A stretch of DNA of 64,000 bases from Betaproteobacteria bacterium UBA1934 (GTDB lineage Bacteria > Pseudomonadota > Gammaproteobacteria > Burkholderiales > Rhodocyclaceae). Position 1 is the first letter of the stretch. Each line of letters opens with the position of its first letter. The notes below the pieces were generated by a model. It made no database searches, was not told where the DNA came from, and was given only the letters and a program-made list of their open reading frames with translations. Position numbers and translations under genes: made by a program. The stretch is from assembly GCA_002337055.1 (NCBI GenBank), contig DDFG01000005.1, positions 892,222-956,221 on the forward strand, written 5' to 3'. This document shows, piece after piece, positions 1 through 8,436 of the stretch.

Positions 1-222
1 AGACCACAGACGACGCGGGCGGCTGGCGACGAGGGCGGCCACTCCTGCGGCCACGGCCGCGGGATGTGCCTTCAGCCAGTCGACACCATCCAGCGCCCGG
101 TCGCCGACTCGCAAAGCTTTTTCGAGCGGCCAGCTATGCGCAGCCAGGGCGTCGCGCTGGGCGGCAATATGCGCCGTCAATTCGCCACGGCGTGTAGCCA
201 GTTCTAGACGGCGTGCGATCAT
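1..222 (-). CDS. yqjK: YqjK-like protein, C-terminus cut by window edge
   Basis: The ATG at 222 overlaps the stop of the upstream yqjE-like gene (ATGA), and the frame stays open to the left edge, giving about 74 residues. The translation starts MIARRLELATRRGEL and later has the pattern AAQRDALA, W-PLEKA, DWLKAHPA, which resembles the small YqjK-like family. In enterobacteria yqjD, yqjE and yqjK are neighbours, and the same order is seen here (DUF883, YqjE-like, this gene). The function is poorly known; it is probably a small envelope-associated protein. The call rests on gene order plus residue pattern, and the true C-terminus is not visible. Confidence 0.7.
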   Translation of the reverse strand, partial: MIARRLELATRRGELTAHIAAQRDALAAHSWPLEKALRVGDRALDGVDWLKAHPAAVAAGVAALVASRPRRLWS

Positions 223-623
223 GACGGATCGGTGGAACGGCGCAGGGCGGCGAGGTCCTTGTCCAGTTCGTGCAAACTGGCGCGGAACAGTGCGGTCGGT
301 CGGCGCGCAAGGATGAGAAGTCGCAGCGCCAACAGCCCGCCGATTAGTAGGACGAAGCCGGTGGCCAGGCCAAAGATCAGCAGACGCTGTTCCCAGAACG
401 CCATGGCCAGAAAAACCAGGGCGAGGACCATGCCCAGGCCGAGCAGAAACACCATGGCGAAGGCGCCGATCAGCAGTTCGATCAGGCGCCACTTTTCTTC
501 CTCGAATTCGGTCGCGAACAAGGACAGGCGCAAGCGCCCGTTGGCGACCACAGCCGCCAGCAGGCCCTTGAGACTGGCGAACAGGCCCGCGCGCGGGCCC
601 GTTGCGCCTTGTTCGGCCGGCAT
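219..623 (-). CDS. yqjE: YqjE-like phage-holin-superfamily membrane protein
   Basis: 134 residues with a soluble N-terminus, two adjacent hydrophobic segments (about residues 48-78 and 81-104) and a basic C-terminal tail ending RRSTDPS. This is the layout of the YqjE/holin_3_6 family of inner-membrane proteins. It sits 3 bases after the DUF883 gene and overlaps the next gene by 4 bases, so the three are probably one operon. The exact role is unknown; relatives are linked to membrane stress and stationary phase, which is family knowledge only. Confidence 0.75.
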   Translation of the reverse strand: MPAEQGATGPRAGLFASLKGLLAAVVANGRLRLSLFATEFEEEKWRLIELLIGAFAMVFLLGLGMVLALVFLAMAFWEQRLLIFGLATGFVLLIGGLLALRLLILARRPTALFRASLHELDKDLAALRRSTDPS

Positions 624-626
624 GTT

Positions 627-941
627 TTAGCGGCGGCCGATCAGTACGCCGATCGCCAGCCCGGCCAGCGCGGCGATGCCAACAGCTTTCCAGGGTTCCT
701 GATGCACGAAGTCGTCGGTGGCAACCGCAGCCGCCTTGGCCTTGTCGACCACGGCGCATTCGACATCGGCGAGGCGTTCCTTGGCATCGCGCAGACGGGC
801 CTCGATCTTGCCGCGCATTTCGGCAACCTTGTCGCCGGCGGCACCGGCAGAGGCGCGCAGAATTTCCTCGGCGTCGGAAACGACAGCCTTCAGGTTGGAA
901 ACCAGTTTTTCCTTGTTGGCGACGGTCAGTTCTTCAGACAT
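627..941 (-). CDS. DUF883 family (ElaB/YqjD-like) membrane-anchored protein
   Basis: 104 residues: a charged, Ala-rich helical body followed by one C-terminal membrane helix with small-residue spacing and the ending GVLIGRR. That is the hallmark of ElaB/YqjD/YgaM proteins, C-tail-anchored inner-membrane proteins some of which bind ribosomes in stationary phase. A GAGG-type ribosome binding site lies just upstream of the ATG. It heads the three-gene yqj-like operon. The body contains DKVAEMRGKIEARLRDAKERL, split here as a long amphipathic helix, and no catalytic motif. Confidence 0.8.
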   Translation of the reverse strand: MSEELTVANKEKLVSNLKAVVSDAEEILRASAGAAGDKVAEMRGKIEARLRDAKERLADVECAVVDKAKAAAVATDDFVHQEPWKAVGIAALAGLAIGVLIGRR

Positions 942-1018
942 GGTGGACCTCTTCGGTAAAAGGTGGATGAGCTATCCAAGGTTAGCTGTTTCGACGGTCG
1001 AATGCAAACAGCTGCGAG

Positions 1019-1801
1019 TCAAATTGCATATTCATAATCAACGATCAGCGGTGCGTGATCGGAGAAACGCGTGTCCTTGTAGACCGCGGCTTGGCGGGCG
1101 AGTGCGGCGATCCCCGGCGTCGCGATGTGATAGTCGATCCGCCAGCCGACATTGTTTGCCCACGCTTGCCCGCGGTTTGACCACCAGGTGTAGCAGGCAT
1201 CGGTCGCGGTGGGCTCCAGGCGACGATAGACGTCGACCCAGCCCTGTTCGGCGAAGAGTTTGCCGATCCACTCCCGCTCTTCCGGCAGGAAACCGGAGTT
1301 TTTCTGGTTGGAGCGCCAGTTCTTGAGGTCGATGGCCTGATGCGCGATATTCCAGTCGCCGCAGATCACCACCTCGCGCCCTTCCGCGAAGAGCGCCGCG
1401 AGATGGGGCCAGAACACTTCCATGAAGCGGAACTTGGCCTCCTGCCGCTCGGGTGAAGAAGAGCCGGAAGGCAGGTACAACGAGATGACGCTGAGCGAAC
1501 CGAAATCGGCGCGCAGGTAGCGGCCCTCGGCGTCGAATTCGGCGTTGCCGATGCCTTCGACCACGCGGTCGGGCTGGCGGCGGCACCACAATCCGACTCC
1601 GCTGTAGCCTTTTTTCTCGGCGGGATGATAGTAGGCGTGCAAGCCTGCCGGCGCCCGCATTTCGGGCGAGAGGTCGGGAATTTGCGCCTTCAGTTCTTGC
1701 AGGCAGACCACATCGGCTTGCTGCACGGCGATCCAGGGCAGCAGATTCTTGTTACAGGCCGAGCGGATGCCATTGAGATTGAGCGAGATGATGCGTAACA
1801 T
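1019..1801 (-). CDS. xthA: Exodeoxyribonuclease III
   Basis: 260 residues starting MLRIISLNLNGIRSA, the usual length for Xth. The metal/active-site motifs of the endonuclease/exonuclease/phosphatase fold are all present: the N in LNLNGIRSA, the E in VVCLQELKAQ, the D-x-N in CGDWNIAH, and the terminal FSDHAPL with the catalytic His. The enzyme cleaves 5' of abasic sites and degrades 3' ends in base excision repair. The open frame runs much further upstream, but homology begins at the ATG at 1801, which is also the last start before the divergent pyrE. The two genes are separated by under 30 bases, so their promoters must overlap. Confidence 0.93.
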   Translation of the reverse strand: MLRIISLNLNGIRSACNKNLLPWIAVQQADVVCLQELKAQIPDLSPEMRAPAGLHAYYHPAEKKGYSGVGLWCRRQPDRVVEGIGNAEFDAEGRYLRADFGSLSVISLYLPSGSSSPERQEAKFRFMEVFWPHLAALFAEGREVVICGDWNIAHQAIDLKNWRSNQKNSGFLPEEREWIGKLFAEQGWVDVYRRLEPTATDACYTWWSNRGQAWANNVGWRIDYHIATPGIAALARQAAVYKDTRFSDHAPLIVDYEYAI

Positions 1802-1828
1802 GTGCGGATCAGGCCTCGATGAGTGTGT

Positions 1829-2476
1829 ATGGAAAAGAAGGATTTTCGCCAGGAATTCATCCAGTTTGCCCTGGCGCAGCAAGTATTGCGTTTTGGCGAA
1901 TTCAAGACCAAGGCGGGTCGTCTCTCGCCGTATTTCTTCAATGCCGGCCTGTTCAACGATGGCGCCTCGCTCGGCCAACTCGCCGAATTCTACGCGAGCG
2001 CTGCCCTGAATGGCGGTGTGGCGTTCGACATGCTGTTTGGTCCGGCCTACAAGGGCATTCCGCTGGTCGCCACGTTGGCGGTGGCGCTCGCCCGGCAGGG
2101 CCGCAACCTGCCGTTTGCCTTCAACCGCAAGGAAGCCAAGGATCACGGCGAAGGCGGCAGCATCGTCGGGTCGCCCTTGCAGGGGCGCGTGCTGATTGTG
2201 GACGATGTCATTTCGGCCGGTACGTCGGTGCGGGAATCGGTGGAAATTATCCGCGCGGCCGGCGCCATCCCGGCAGGTGTGCTGATTGCACTGGATCGGA
2301 TGGAACGCGGTCAGGGCGCGCTTTCGGCAGTGCAGGAAGTACAGCGCGATTACGGGATTCCGGTGGTAGCCGTGGCCACGCTGAACGATCTCCTTGCCTG
2401 GCTGGGAGGACACAACGACTTTTCCGCCTATCGTGAGGCGGTGCTGGCCTATCGTGAAACCTATGGCATCGGCTAG
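1829..2476 (+). CDS. pyrE: Orotate phosphoribosyltransferase
   Basis: Converts orotate plus PRPP to OMP in pyrimidine synthesis. The PRPP-binding signature VLIVDDVISAGTS is present, with the substrate-loop FNRKEAKDHGEGG before it. I chose the ATG at 1829 (MEKKDFRQEF), giving 215 residues; a GTG six bases upstream at 1823 would add two residues and cannot be excluded. Neither start has a strong Shine-Dalgarno. It is divergent from xthA, and the next gene starts inside its last codons. Confidence 0.95.
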   Translation: MEKKDFRQEFIQFALAQQVLRFGEFKTKAGRLSPYFFNAGLFNDGASLGQLAEFYASAALNGGVAFDMLFGPAYKGIPLVATLAVALARQGRNLPFAFNRKEAKDHGEGGSIVGSPLQGRVLIVDDVISAGTSVRESVEIIRAAGAIPAGVLIALDRMERGQGALSAVQEVQRDYGIPVVAVATLNDLLAWLGGHNDFSAYREAVLAYRETYGIG

Positions 2477-3128
2477 TCGACGCGGCCTGCCGTTACTTGG
2501 CCTGCTGGTCTCGCTACCCGCAATGGCGGGCAATTTCTATTGCTGTCCGGACCCGGTCAGCGGGCGGCGCATTTGTGCCGATGCACTGCCGGAGCAGTGC
2601 AAGGGGCGGGCGTACCGGGTGATTGACGGCGCCGGCAACCTGATACGCGAAGTCGGACCGCCGTTGACGCCGGAGCAGAAGGCCTTGCAGGAACAGGAGG
2701 CCAAAAAGAAGAAAGAACTCGAAACGCAACAGCGTGAGCAGCGCCGCAAGGACATGGCGCTGCTCGAAACCTACGGCAGCACGCTCGATATCGACAAAGC
2801 ACGCGCCCGTGCCGAGGAGGAGGTGGCCTATTCGATGCGCCAGGCCGAATCACGCATTGCAGATGCACAGGTGCGGCGTACCCGGCTCGAACAGGAAGCG
2901 GAGTTTTACAAGCACAAGAGTCTGCCGCCAGAACTGGCCAAGGGGCTGAAGGATGTCGAGGCGGAAATCACTGCCCAGCGCGGACTGTTGGCGAGTAAAC
3001 AGCAGGATCTCGAAGCTGTCCGAATCCGTTTTGTGGAAGAAAAGAAACGGTATATCGAGATCACCACGGGCGGTGGCAATCTGATGCATCCGGCCATGGG
3101 CGGGCCGCGCCCACAGCCGGGCAAGTAG
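2463..3128 (+). CDS. Exported coiled-coil protein with DUF4124-like N-terminus
   Basis: 221 residues from the ATG at 2463, which overlaps the end of pyrE by 14 bases. A short signal peptide (LPLLGLLVSLPAMAG) is followed by a Cys-bearing region FYCCPDP-GRRIC-EQC that resembles DUF4124 modules. A long charged coiled coil, rich in Glu, Lys, Arg and Gln, occupies about residues 65-200. No enzymatic motif is visible. It is likely a periplasmic structural or envelope protein. The coupling to pyrE looks like positional rather than functional linkage. Confidence 0.65.
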   Translation: MASASRRGLPLLGLLVSLPAMAGNFYCCPDPVSGRRICADALPEQCKGRAYRVIDGAGNLIREVGPPLTPEQKALQEQEAKKKKELETQQREQRRKDMALLETYGSTLDIDKARARAEEEVAYSMRQAESRIADAQVRRTRLEQEAEFYKHKSLPPELAKGLKDVEAEITAQRGLLASKQQDLEAVRIRFVEEKKRYIEITTGGGNLMHPAMGGPRPQPGK

Positions 3129-3135
3129 TCGAGCC

Positions 3136-4584
3136 CTAGCCCAGCTTCTTCTTCAGCAGTTCGTTGACCTGTTGCGGATTGGCTTTGCCCTTGGTGGCCT
3201 TCATCGCCTGACCGACCAGGGCGTTGAACGCCTTTTCCTTGCCTGACCTGAATTCGGCCACCATCGCGGCATTGGCGGAGAGCACTTCATCTATCAACGC
3301 CTCAATGGCGCCGCTGTCGGTGATCTGCTTCAGCCCCTGCTTGTCGATGATCTCGTCGGCTGTGGTGCCTTCGCCATTCCACAGTGCCTCGAAAATCTTC
3401 TTGGCAATGTTGTTGGAAACGGTGTTGTCTGCGATACGCAGCACCAGCCCACCCAGTTGCACGGCGCCGACTGGCGATTCGCCGATCTCCAGGTTTTCCC
3501 TATTGAGACGGGCGGCGAGATCAACCATCACCCAGTTGGCGCAGGGCTTGGCGGCTGACTTGCCGGCAATGGCGACAACCGCTTCATAAAAATCGGCCAT
3601 ATCGAGCGAAGCCGTCAGCGCCCGCGAATCGTAGGCCGAAAGGCCGTAATCCGCCTCGAATCGCACCTGCTTGGCCGCCGGCAGTTCGGGCATGGTGGCG
3701 CGGGTACGGGTGATCCATTCGGCGTCGATGAGCAGCGGCAGCAGGTCGGGATCGGGGAAATAGCGGTAGTCATGCGCATCTTCCTTGCTGCGCATCATTC
3801 TCGTTTCGCCGGTGTCCGGGTCGAAGAGCACGGTAGCCTGTACGATGGCGCGGCCCTCTTCGAGTTCGTTGATCTGCCACTGCACTTCGTAGTCGATGGC
3901 TTCTTTCAGGAAACGAAAGGAATTGAGGTTCTTGATCTCACGTCGGGTGCCAAAAGGTTGGCCTGGACGGCGAACCGAGACATTGGCGTCGCAACGGAAA
4001 GAGCCTTCTTGCATGTTGCCATCGCAGATGCCGATCCAGCGGACCAGCGCGTGCAATGCCTTGGCGTAGGCTACCGCTTCGTCGGAAGAGCGCATGTCGG
4101 GTTCGGTGACGATTTCGAGCAGCGGCGTGCCAGCGCGGTTCAGATCGATGCCGGTCTTGCCGTGAAAATCCTCGTGCAAGGACTTGCCTGCGTCTTCTTC
4201 AAGGTGGGCGCGGGTCAGACGGACGGTCTTTTCATAAGCTTTTTCGCCCTGGCCGACCTGCACCGTGATTGCGCCGCCCTGTACCACGGGCAGCTCGAAC
4301 TGGCTGATCTGGTAACCCTTGGGGAGATCGGGGTAAAAATAGTTTTTGCGGGCGAATACCGATTTTTCGGCGACCTTGGCGCCGATGGCCAGCCCGAAGC
4401 GGATGGCGCAATCGACGGCTTTCCGGTTCAACACCGGCAATACGCCGGGGAGGGCAAGATCGACCGCGCAGGCCTGGGTGTTCGGTTCGGCGCCAAAAGC
4501 GGTGGCGGCGCCGGAAAAAATTTTGGAGACCGTGGCCAACTGGGCATGGGTCTCGATGCCGATGACAACTTCCCACTGATTCAT
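3136..4584 (-). CDS. gatB: Asp/Glu-tRNA(Asn/Gln) amidotransferase subunit B
   Basis: 482 residues starting MNQWEVVIGIETHAQL, the conserved GatB N-terminus. GatB binds the misacylated tRNA and phosphorylates its acyl group, so that GatCAB can make Gln-tRNA(Gln) and/or Asn-tRNA(Asn). The C-terminal YqeY-like tail is present (ending GKANPQQVNELLKKKLG). It is the last gene of gatC-gatA-gatB, 13 bases after gatA. It faces the preceding coiled-coil gene tail to tail with a 7-base gap that leaves no room for a separate terminator. Confidence 0.96.
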   Translation of the reverse strand: MNQWEVVIGIETHAQLATVSKIFSGAATAFGAEPNTQACAVDLALPGVLPVLNRKAVDCAIRFGLAIGAKVAEKSVFARKNYFYPDLPKGYQISQFELPVVQGGAITVQVGQGEKAYEKTVRLTRAHLEEDAGKSLHEDFHGKTGIDLNRAGTPLLEIVTEPDMRSSDEAVAYAKALHALVRWIGICDGNMQEGSFRCDANVSVRRPGQPFGTRREIKNLNSFRFLKEAIDYEVQWQINELEEGRAIVQATVLFDPDTGETRMMRSKEDAHDYRYFPDPDLLPLLIDAEWITRTRATMPELPAAKQVRFEADYGLSAYDSRALTASLDMADFYEAVVAIAGKSAAKPCANWVMVDLAARLNRENLEIGESPVGAVQLGGLVLRIADNTVSNNIAKKIFEALWNGEGTTADEIIDKQGLKQITDSGAIEALIDEVLSANAAMVAEFRSGKEKAFNALVGQAMKATKGKANPQQVNELLKKKLG

Positions 4585-4597
4585 GCTGTATTCCCGA

Positions 4598-6049
4598 TTA
4601 TTCGATGGCCGGCGCGCGCTGGTGCCAGTCGGTCGCCTGCTGGAAGCGGTGGGCGATGTTGAGCAGACGCGCTTCGTTGAAATAGTTGCCGATCAACTGT
4701 AAGCCGACCGGCAGGCCGTATGCGAAGCCGCACGGAATCGACATGCCGGGCAGGCCTGCGAGATTGACCGCGATGGTGTAGATGTCGGCGAGGTACATCT
4801 GCACAGGATCGTCGGCCTTTTCGCCGAGTTTGAAGGCGGTGCACGGGCTGGTCGGGCCCATGATCACATCGCACTGTCCGAAGGCGGTGGCGAAATCGTC
4901 GGCAATCATGCGGCGGATGCGCTGTGCTTGCAGGTAGTAGGCATCGTAGTAGCCGTGCGAGAGCACATAGGTGCCGATCAGAATGCGACGCTTGACCTCG
5001 GCGCCAAACCCCTGCGCCCGTGTTTTGGCGTACAGATCGTTGAGATCGACGTATTCCGGGGCGCGGTAGCCGTAACGGACGCCGTCGAAGCGCGACAGGT
5101 TGGAACTGGCTTCAGCGGGGGCGATGACGTAGTAGGCAGGCACCGAGAGATGCGTGTTCGGCAACGAAATATCGACCGTTTCGGCCCCGAGTTTCCGATA
5201 TTCGGCGATGGCAGCTTCGACGGCCGCCATTACGCTCGGTTCGCAGCCTTCACCGAAGAACTCCCTGGGCAGGCCGATTCTCAATCCGGCCAGCGGTTTG
5301 TCGAGATCGCGCCCATAGTCCTCGGTAGGACGTTCGAGACTAGTCGAATCGCGCGGATCGAAGGCGGCCATGGCGTTCACGAGTACGGCACAATCTTCGG
5401 CCGAGCGGGCCATGGGGCCGCCCTGATCGAGCGACGAGGCGAAGGCGATCATGCCGTAGCGCGAGACGACGCCATAGGTCGGCTTCAGGCCGGTGAGATT
5501 GCACATCGCCGCCGGTTGCCGAATCGAACCGCCCGTGTCGGTGCCGGTGGCGACCGGCGCGAGACGGGCGGCCACGGCGGCCGCGGAGCCACCCGACGAG
5601 CCACCCGGTACGCGGGTGGTATCCCAGGGGTTCTTCACCGGGCCATACCACGACGATTCGTTCGATGACCCCATGGCGAACTCGTCCATGTTGGTCTTGC
5701 CCAACAGCACGGCCCCGGCGGCATTCAGCCGCTCAATCACGGTCGCGTCGTAAGGAGCGACAAAATTGTCGAGCATCTTCGAGCCGCAACTGGTGCGCCA
5801 GTCACGGGCGCAGAAAATATCTTTCTGCGCGACCGGAATGCCGGTCAGCGGGCCGGTGTCGCCGCGCGCGATGCGGGCGTCAGCGGCACGCGCCTGGCCC
5901 AGGCTCTTGTCGGCATCCACCGTGATGAAGGCGTTGAGCGCGGGGTTCAGGCGGGCGATGCGATCAAGATAGAGCTGGGTCAGTTCGACGCTGGAGATCT
6001 GTTTGCCGGCCAGGGCCTGGGCGAGTTGCTTGAGGCTGGCGTTGATCAT
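4598..6049 (-). CDS. gatA: Asp/Glu-tRNA(Asn/Gln) amidotransferase subunit A
   Basis: 483 residues of the amidase-signature family, which hydrolyses glutamine to feed ammonia to GatB. The catalytic Ser-cisSer-Lys triad is visible: Lys in IPVAQKDIFC, the Gly/Ser-rich loop GGSSGGSAAAVAA, and the nucleophile region GTDTGGSIRQPA. The start overlaps the gatC stop by 4 bases (ATGA), which implies translational coupling. Length and motifs are typical of bacterial GatA. Confidence 0.96.
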   Translation of the reverse strand: MINASLKQLAQALAGKQISSVELTQLYLDRIARLNPALNAFITVDADKSLGQARAADARIARGDTGPLTGIPVAQKDIFCARDWRTSCGSKMLDNFVAPYDATVIERLNAAGAVLLGKTNMDEFAMGSSNESSWYGPVKNPWDTTRVPGGSSGGSAAAVAARLAPVATGTDTGGSIRQPAAMCNLTGLKPTYGVVSRYGMIAFASSLDQGGPMARSAEDCAVLVNAMAAFDPRDSTSLERPTEDYGRDLDKPLAGLRIGLPREFFGEGCEPSVMAAVEAAIAEYRKLGAETVDISLPNTHLSVPAYYVIAPAEASSNLSRFDGVRYGYRAPEYVDLNDLYAKTRAQGFGAEVKRRILIGTYVLSHGYYDAYYLQAQRIRRMIADDFATAFGQCDVIMGPTSPCTAFKLGEKADDPVQMYLADIYTIAVNLAGLPGMSIPCGFAYGLPVGLQLIGNYFNEARLLNIAHRFQQATDWHQRAPAIE

Positions 6050-6333
6050 TCGATCACCTTGGGCACGAGAAAGAGACCGGCTTCGACATCGGGTGAGACG
6101 GCCTGGTAATCGACGCGGCGATTGGCTTCGCTGACGACATCCTCCCGCAGACGTTGCGACACATCCTGCGCATGTGCCATCGGCTCGACGCCGGCGGTAT
6201 CGACGGCCTGCATTTGTTCGATCAGCCCGAGGATGCCGTTGAGTTCGATCACGGTGGCAGCCGCCTCGGATTCGCTGAGATCGATGCGCGCCAGATGGGC
6301 GACGCGTCGGACTTGTTCAAGGGTCAGTGACAT
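6046..6333 (-). CDS. gatC: Asp/Glu-tRNA(Asn/Gln) amidotransferase subunit C
   Basis: 95 residues starting MSLTLEQVRRVAHLARIDLSE, the standard GatC N-terminus. The protein wraps around GatA and stabilises the GatAB interface. It is the first gene of gatCAB and is divergent from mreB across a 103-base gap holding a 15-base dyad. Confidence 0.95.
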   Translation of the reverse strand: MSLTLEQVRRVAHLARIDLSESEAAATVIELNGILGLIEQMQAVDTAGVEPMAHAQDVSQRLREDVVSEANRRVDYQAVSPDVEAGLFLVPKVIE

Positions 6334-6348
6334 GGCGTATCATCTGCA

Positions 6349-6363
6349 TTGTGCATTGCACAA
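6349..6363. promoter_or_regulatory. Perfect 15-base dyad between gatC and mreB
   Basis: TTGTGCA-T-TGCACAA is a perfect inverted repeat with 7-base arms and one central base. It lies 15 bases upstream of the gatC start and just upstream of the mreB promoter-like sequence. A symmetric site between divergent essential genes could be an operator. No known factor was recognised. Confidence 0.4.
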
Positions 6364-6367
6364 AGTC

Positions 6368-6396
6368 TTAAAAACGAAAGCGTTATAAGGTATCAT
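6368..6396 (+). promoter_or_regulatory. Putative sigma70 promoter of mreB operon
   Basis: A -35-like TTAAAA (6368-6373) and a -10-like TATCAT (6391-6396) are separated by 17 bases, inside the only AT-rich stretch before mreB. A GGAG ribosome binding site follows at about 6422, upstream of the ATG at 6437. The -35 match is weak. Confidence 0.45.
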
Positions 6397-6436
6397 AAAA
6401 GTTTTCCTTACCGCACCCCGGCGGAGAGCAATCAGA

Positions 6437-7480
6437 ATGTTCGGTTTCCTGCGCAGCTACTTTTCCAATGACCTTGCCATTGACCTTGGCACGGCCAATA
6501 CCCTGATTTATGTGCGCGGTCGCGGCATCGTCCTGGACGAGCCGTCGGTCGTCGCCATCCGCCTTGAGGGCGGTCCCAACGCCAAGAAAACGATCCAGGC
6601 CGTCGGCAAGGAAGCCAAGGAAATGCTTGGCAAGGCACCGGGCAGCATTACCGTCATCCGCCCGATGAAGGACGGCGTGATTGCCGACTTCACGGTGACG
6701 GAGCAGATGTTGAAGCAGTTCATCAAGAAGGTGCATGACTCCAAACTGTTCAGCCCGAGCCCGCGCATCATCATCTGCGTGCCTTCCGGCTCGACCCAGG
6801 TCGAACGCCGCGCCATCCGCGAATCGGCCATCGGCGCCGGCGCCAGCCAGGTGTACCTGATCGAGGAACCGATGGCCGCCGCGATTGGCGCCGGCCTGCC
6901 GGTGGCCGATGCGACCGGCTCGATGGTCGTCGATATCGGCGGCGGCACCACCGAAGTCGGCGTTATCTCGCTCGGCGGCATGGTCTATGCTGGCTCGGTG
7001 CGCGTCGGCGGCGACAAGCTCGACGAAGCGATCATCAATTACATTAGCCGCAACTACGGCATGATGATCGGCGAAAACACCGCCGAAAACGTCAAGAAGA
7101 CCATCGGCTCGGCTTTCCCCGGCGCCGAGGTGCGCGAAATGGAAGTCTCCGGCATCAACAAAGCCGAGGGTATTCCGCGCAAATTCACCATCTCTTCCAA
7201 CGAAATCCTCGAAGCGCTGACCGATCCGCTCAACCAGATCGTTTCCGCCGTCAAATCGGCGCTGGAAAAGACCCCGCCCGAACTCGGCGCCGACATTGCC
7301 GAAAAAGGTATGGTGCTGACCGGTGGCGGCGCGCTCTTGCGCGATCTCGACCGCCTGCTGATGGAAGAGACCGGCCTGCCGGTCATCGTCGCCGACGAGC
7401 CGCTGACCTGCGTTGCCCGCGGTTGTGGGCTGGCGCTGGAGAAGATGGACAAGCTCGGCAGCATCTTCGCTTCGGACTAA
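6437..7480 (+). CDS. mreB: Rod shape-determining protein MreB
   Basis: 347 residues, the standard length of this bacterial actin. The phosphate-1 loop DLGTANTLIY and the phosphate-2 loop DIGGGTTEVGVISLGG are intact, as is the adenosine-side TGGGALLRDLDR. It polymerises under the inner membrane and guides the elongasome (MreCD, PBP2, RodA), all of whose genes follow on the same strand. Confidence 0.98.
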   Translation: MFGFLRSYFSNDLAIDLGTANTLIYVRGRGIVLDEPSVVAIRLEGGPNAKKTIQAVGKEAKEMLGKAPGSITVIRPMKDGVIADFTVTEQMLKQFIKKVHDSKLFSPSPRIIICVPSGSTQVERRAIRESAIGAGASQVYLIEEPMAAAIGAGLPVADATGSMVVDIGGGTTEVGVISLGGMVYAGSVRVGGDKLDEAIINYISRNYGMMIGENTAENVKKTIGSAFPGAEVREMEVSGINKAEGIPRKFTISSNEILEALTDPLNQIVSAVKSALEKTPPELGADIAEKGMVLTGGGALLRDLDRLLMEETGLPVIVADEPLTCVARGCGLALEKMDKLGSIFASD

Positions 7481-7495
7481 ACGCCGCCGCTTCCC

Positions 7496-8434
7496 GTGGC
7501 CGCCATCGACCACGCGCCCCCTCCATTTTTCAAGCAAGGGCCGGCTCCGCTGGCCCTGCTGACTTTTTACGTCACCCTGTCGATCGCGCTGTTCGTCGTC
7601 GATCTCAAGTACAAGTCGGTTGATTTGCTACGGCAGGGTATTGCCGTCGTCGTCGACCCGCTGCAACGACTGGCGCAGACGCCAGGCGCGGCCATTGAAC
7701 AGGTGGGCGGCTATTTCACCTCGCTCGCCACCCTGCAACAGGAAAACGCCGAGTTGCGCCGTGCCCAGCTCGATACCGCGCCTAACCTCGCCCGCCTTGC
7801 GCATCTGGAATCCGAAAACGAACGGTTGCGGCGCCTGCTCGACATGAAAGCGCGAGAAAAAGCCGAGGGTAAGGTGGCGCACATTCTCTACGCGACCCGC
7901 GACCCCTTTTCGCGCCGCATTGTCGTCGATCAAGGCCTGCAAGCCGGTGTCGGCGCCGGGCAACCGGTGATTGACGAATCGGGCATTGTCGGCCAGGTCA
8001 CGCGGGTGTTTCCGCTCAGTTCCGAGATCACGCTGATTACCGACAAAGATCAGGTGGTGCCGGTGCAGATCGTCCGCACTGGCCAGCGTTCGGTGGCTTT
8101 CGGGTTGGGCGAGGGGCATCTTGAACTGCGCTTTCTGCCTGCCAACGCGGATGTTCAGGAGGGCGACATACTGGTGACCTCGGGTCTGGATGGCGTCTAT
8201 CTGCCAGGATTCCCCGTGGCCAAGGTGTCGCGTATCGAACGCGACAGCGCCTATTCGTTCGCGCGCATCTTCTGCGATCCGGTTGCCGGGGTCGAGAATT
8301 TCGGTGAGGTCTTTGTGCTTGCCCCACGTCCGCCCCGGGCCGACCTGCCTGCGCTGAAAGAGCGCGCAGTCGCTGACGAAGGCAAGGGCGAGCTGCGCCC
8401 GAAGAAATCCCGCCGCGCCGCGAAGAAACCCTGA
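7496..8434 (+). CDS. mreC: Rod shape-determining protein MreC
   Basis: 312 residues from a GTG start, 15 bases after mreB. There is a short cytosolic N-terminus, one membrane helix (about residues 19-40), a coiled coil (about 70-115, with repeats such as QQENAELRRAQ and ESENERLRRLL), then the periplasmic beta domain. MreC links the elongasome to PBP2. The C-terminal tail is Lys/Arg-rich (KKSRRAAKKP), an extension not needed for the core fold. The GTG start is supported by spacing and by the fit of the N-terminus. Confidence 0.93.
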   Translation: MAAIDHAPPPFFKQGPAPLALLTFYVTLSIALFVVDLKYKSVDLLRQGIAVVVDPLQRLAQTPGAAIEQVGGYFTSLATLQQENAELRRAQLDTAPNLARLAHLESENERLRRLLDMKAREKAEGKVAHILYATRDPFSRRIVVDQGLQAGVGAGQPVIDESGIVGQVTRVFPLSSEITLITDKDQVVPVQIVRTGQRSVAFGLGEGHLELRFLPANADVQEGDILVTSGLDGVYLPGFPVAKVSRIERDSAYSFARIFCDPVAGVENFGEVFVLAPRPPRADLPALKERAVADEGKGELRPKKSRRAAKKP

Positions 8435-8436
8435 TC

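Noticed and set aside
1019..2533. 504-codon version of exonuclease III
   Set aside because: The added upstream part is antisense to pyrE and has no nuclease sequence; family homology starts at the ATG at 1801.
6383..7537. 384-codon minus-strand frame over mreB
   Set aside because: Antisense shadow of mreB with repetitive His/Asp/Gly content and no family features.
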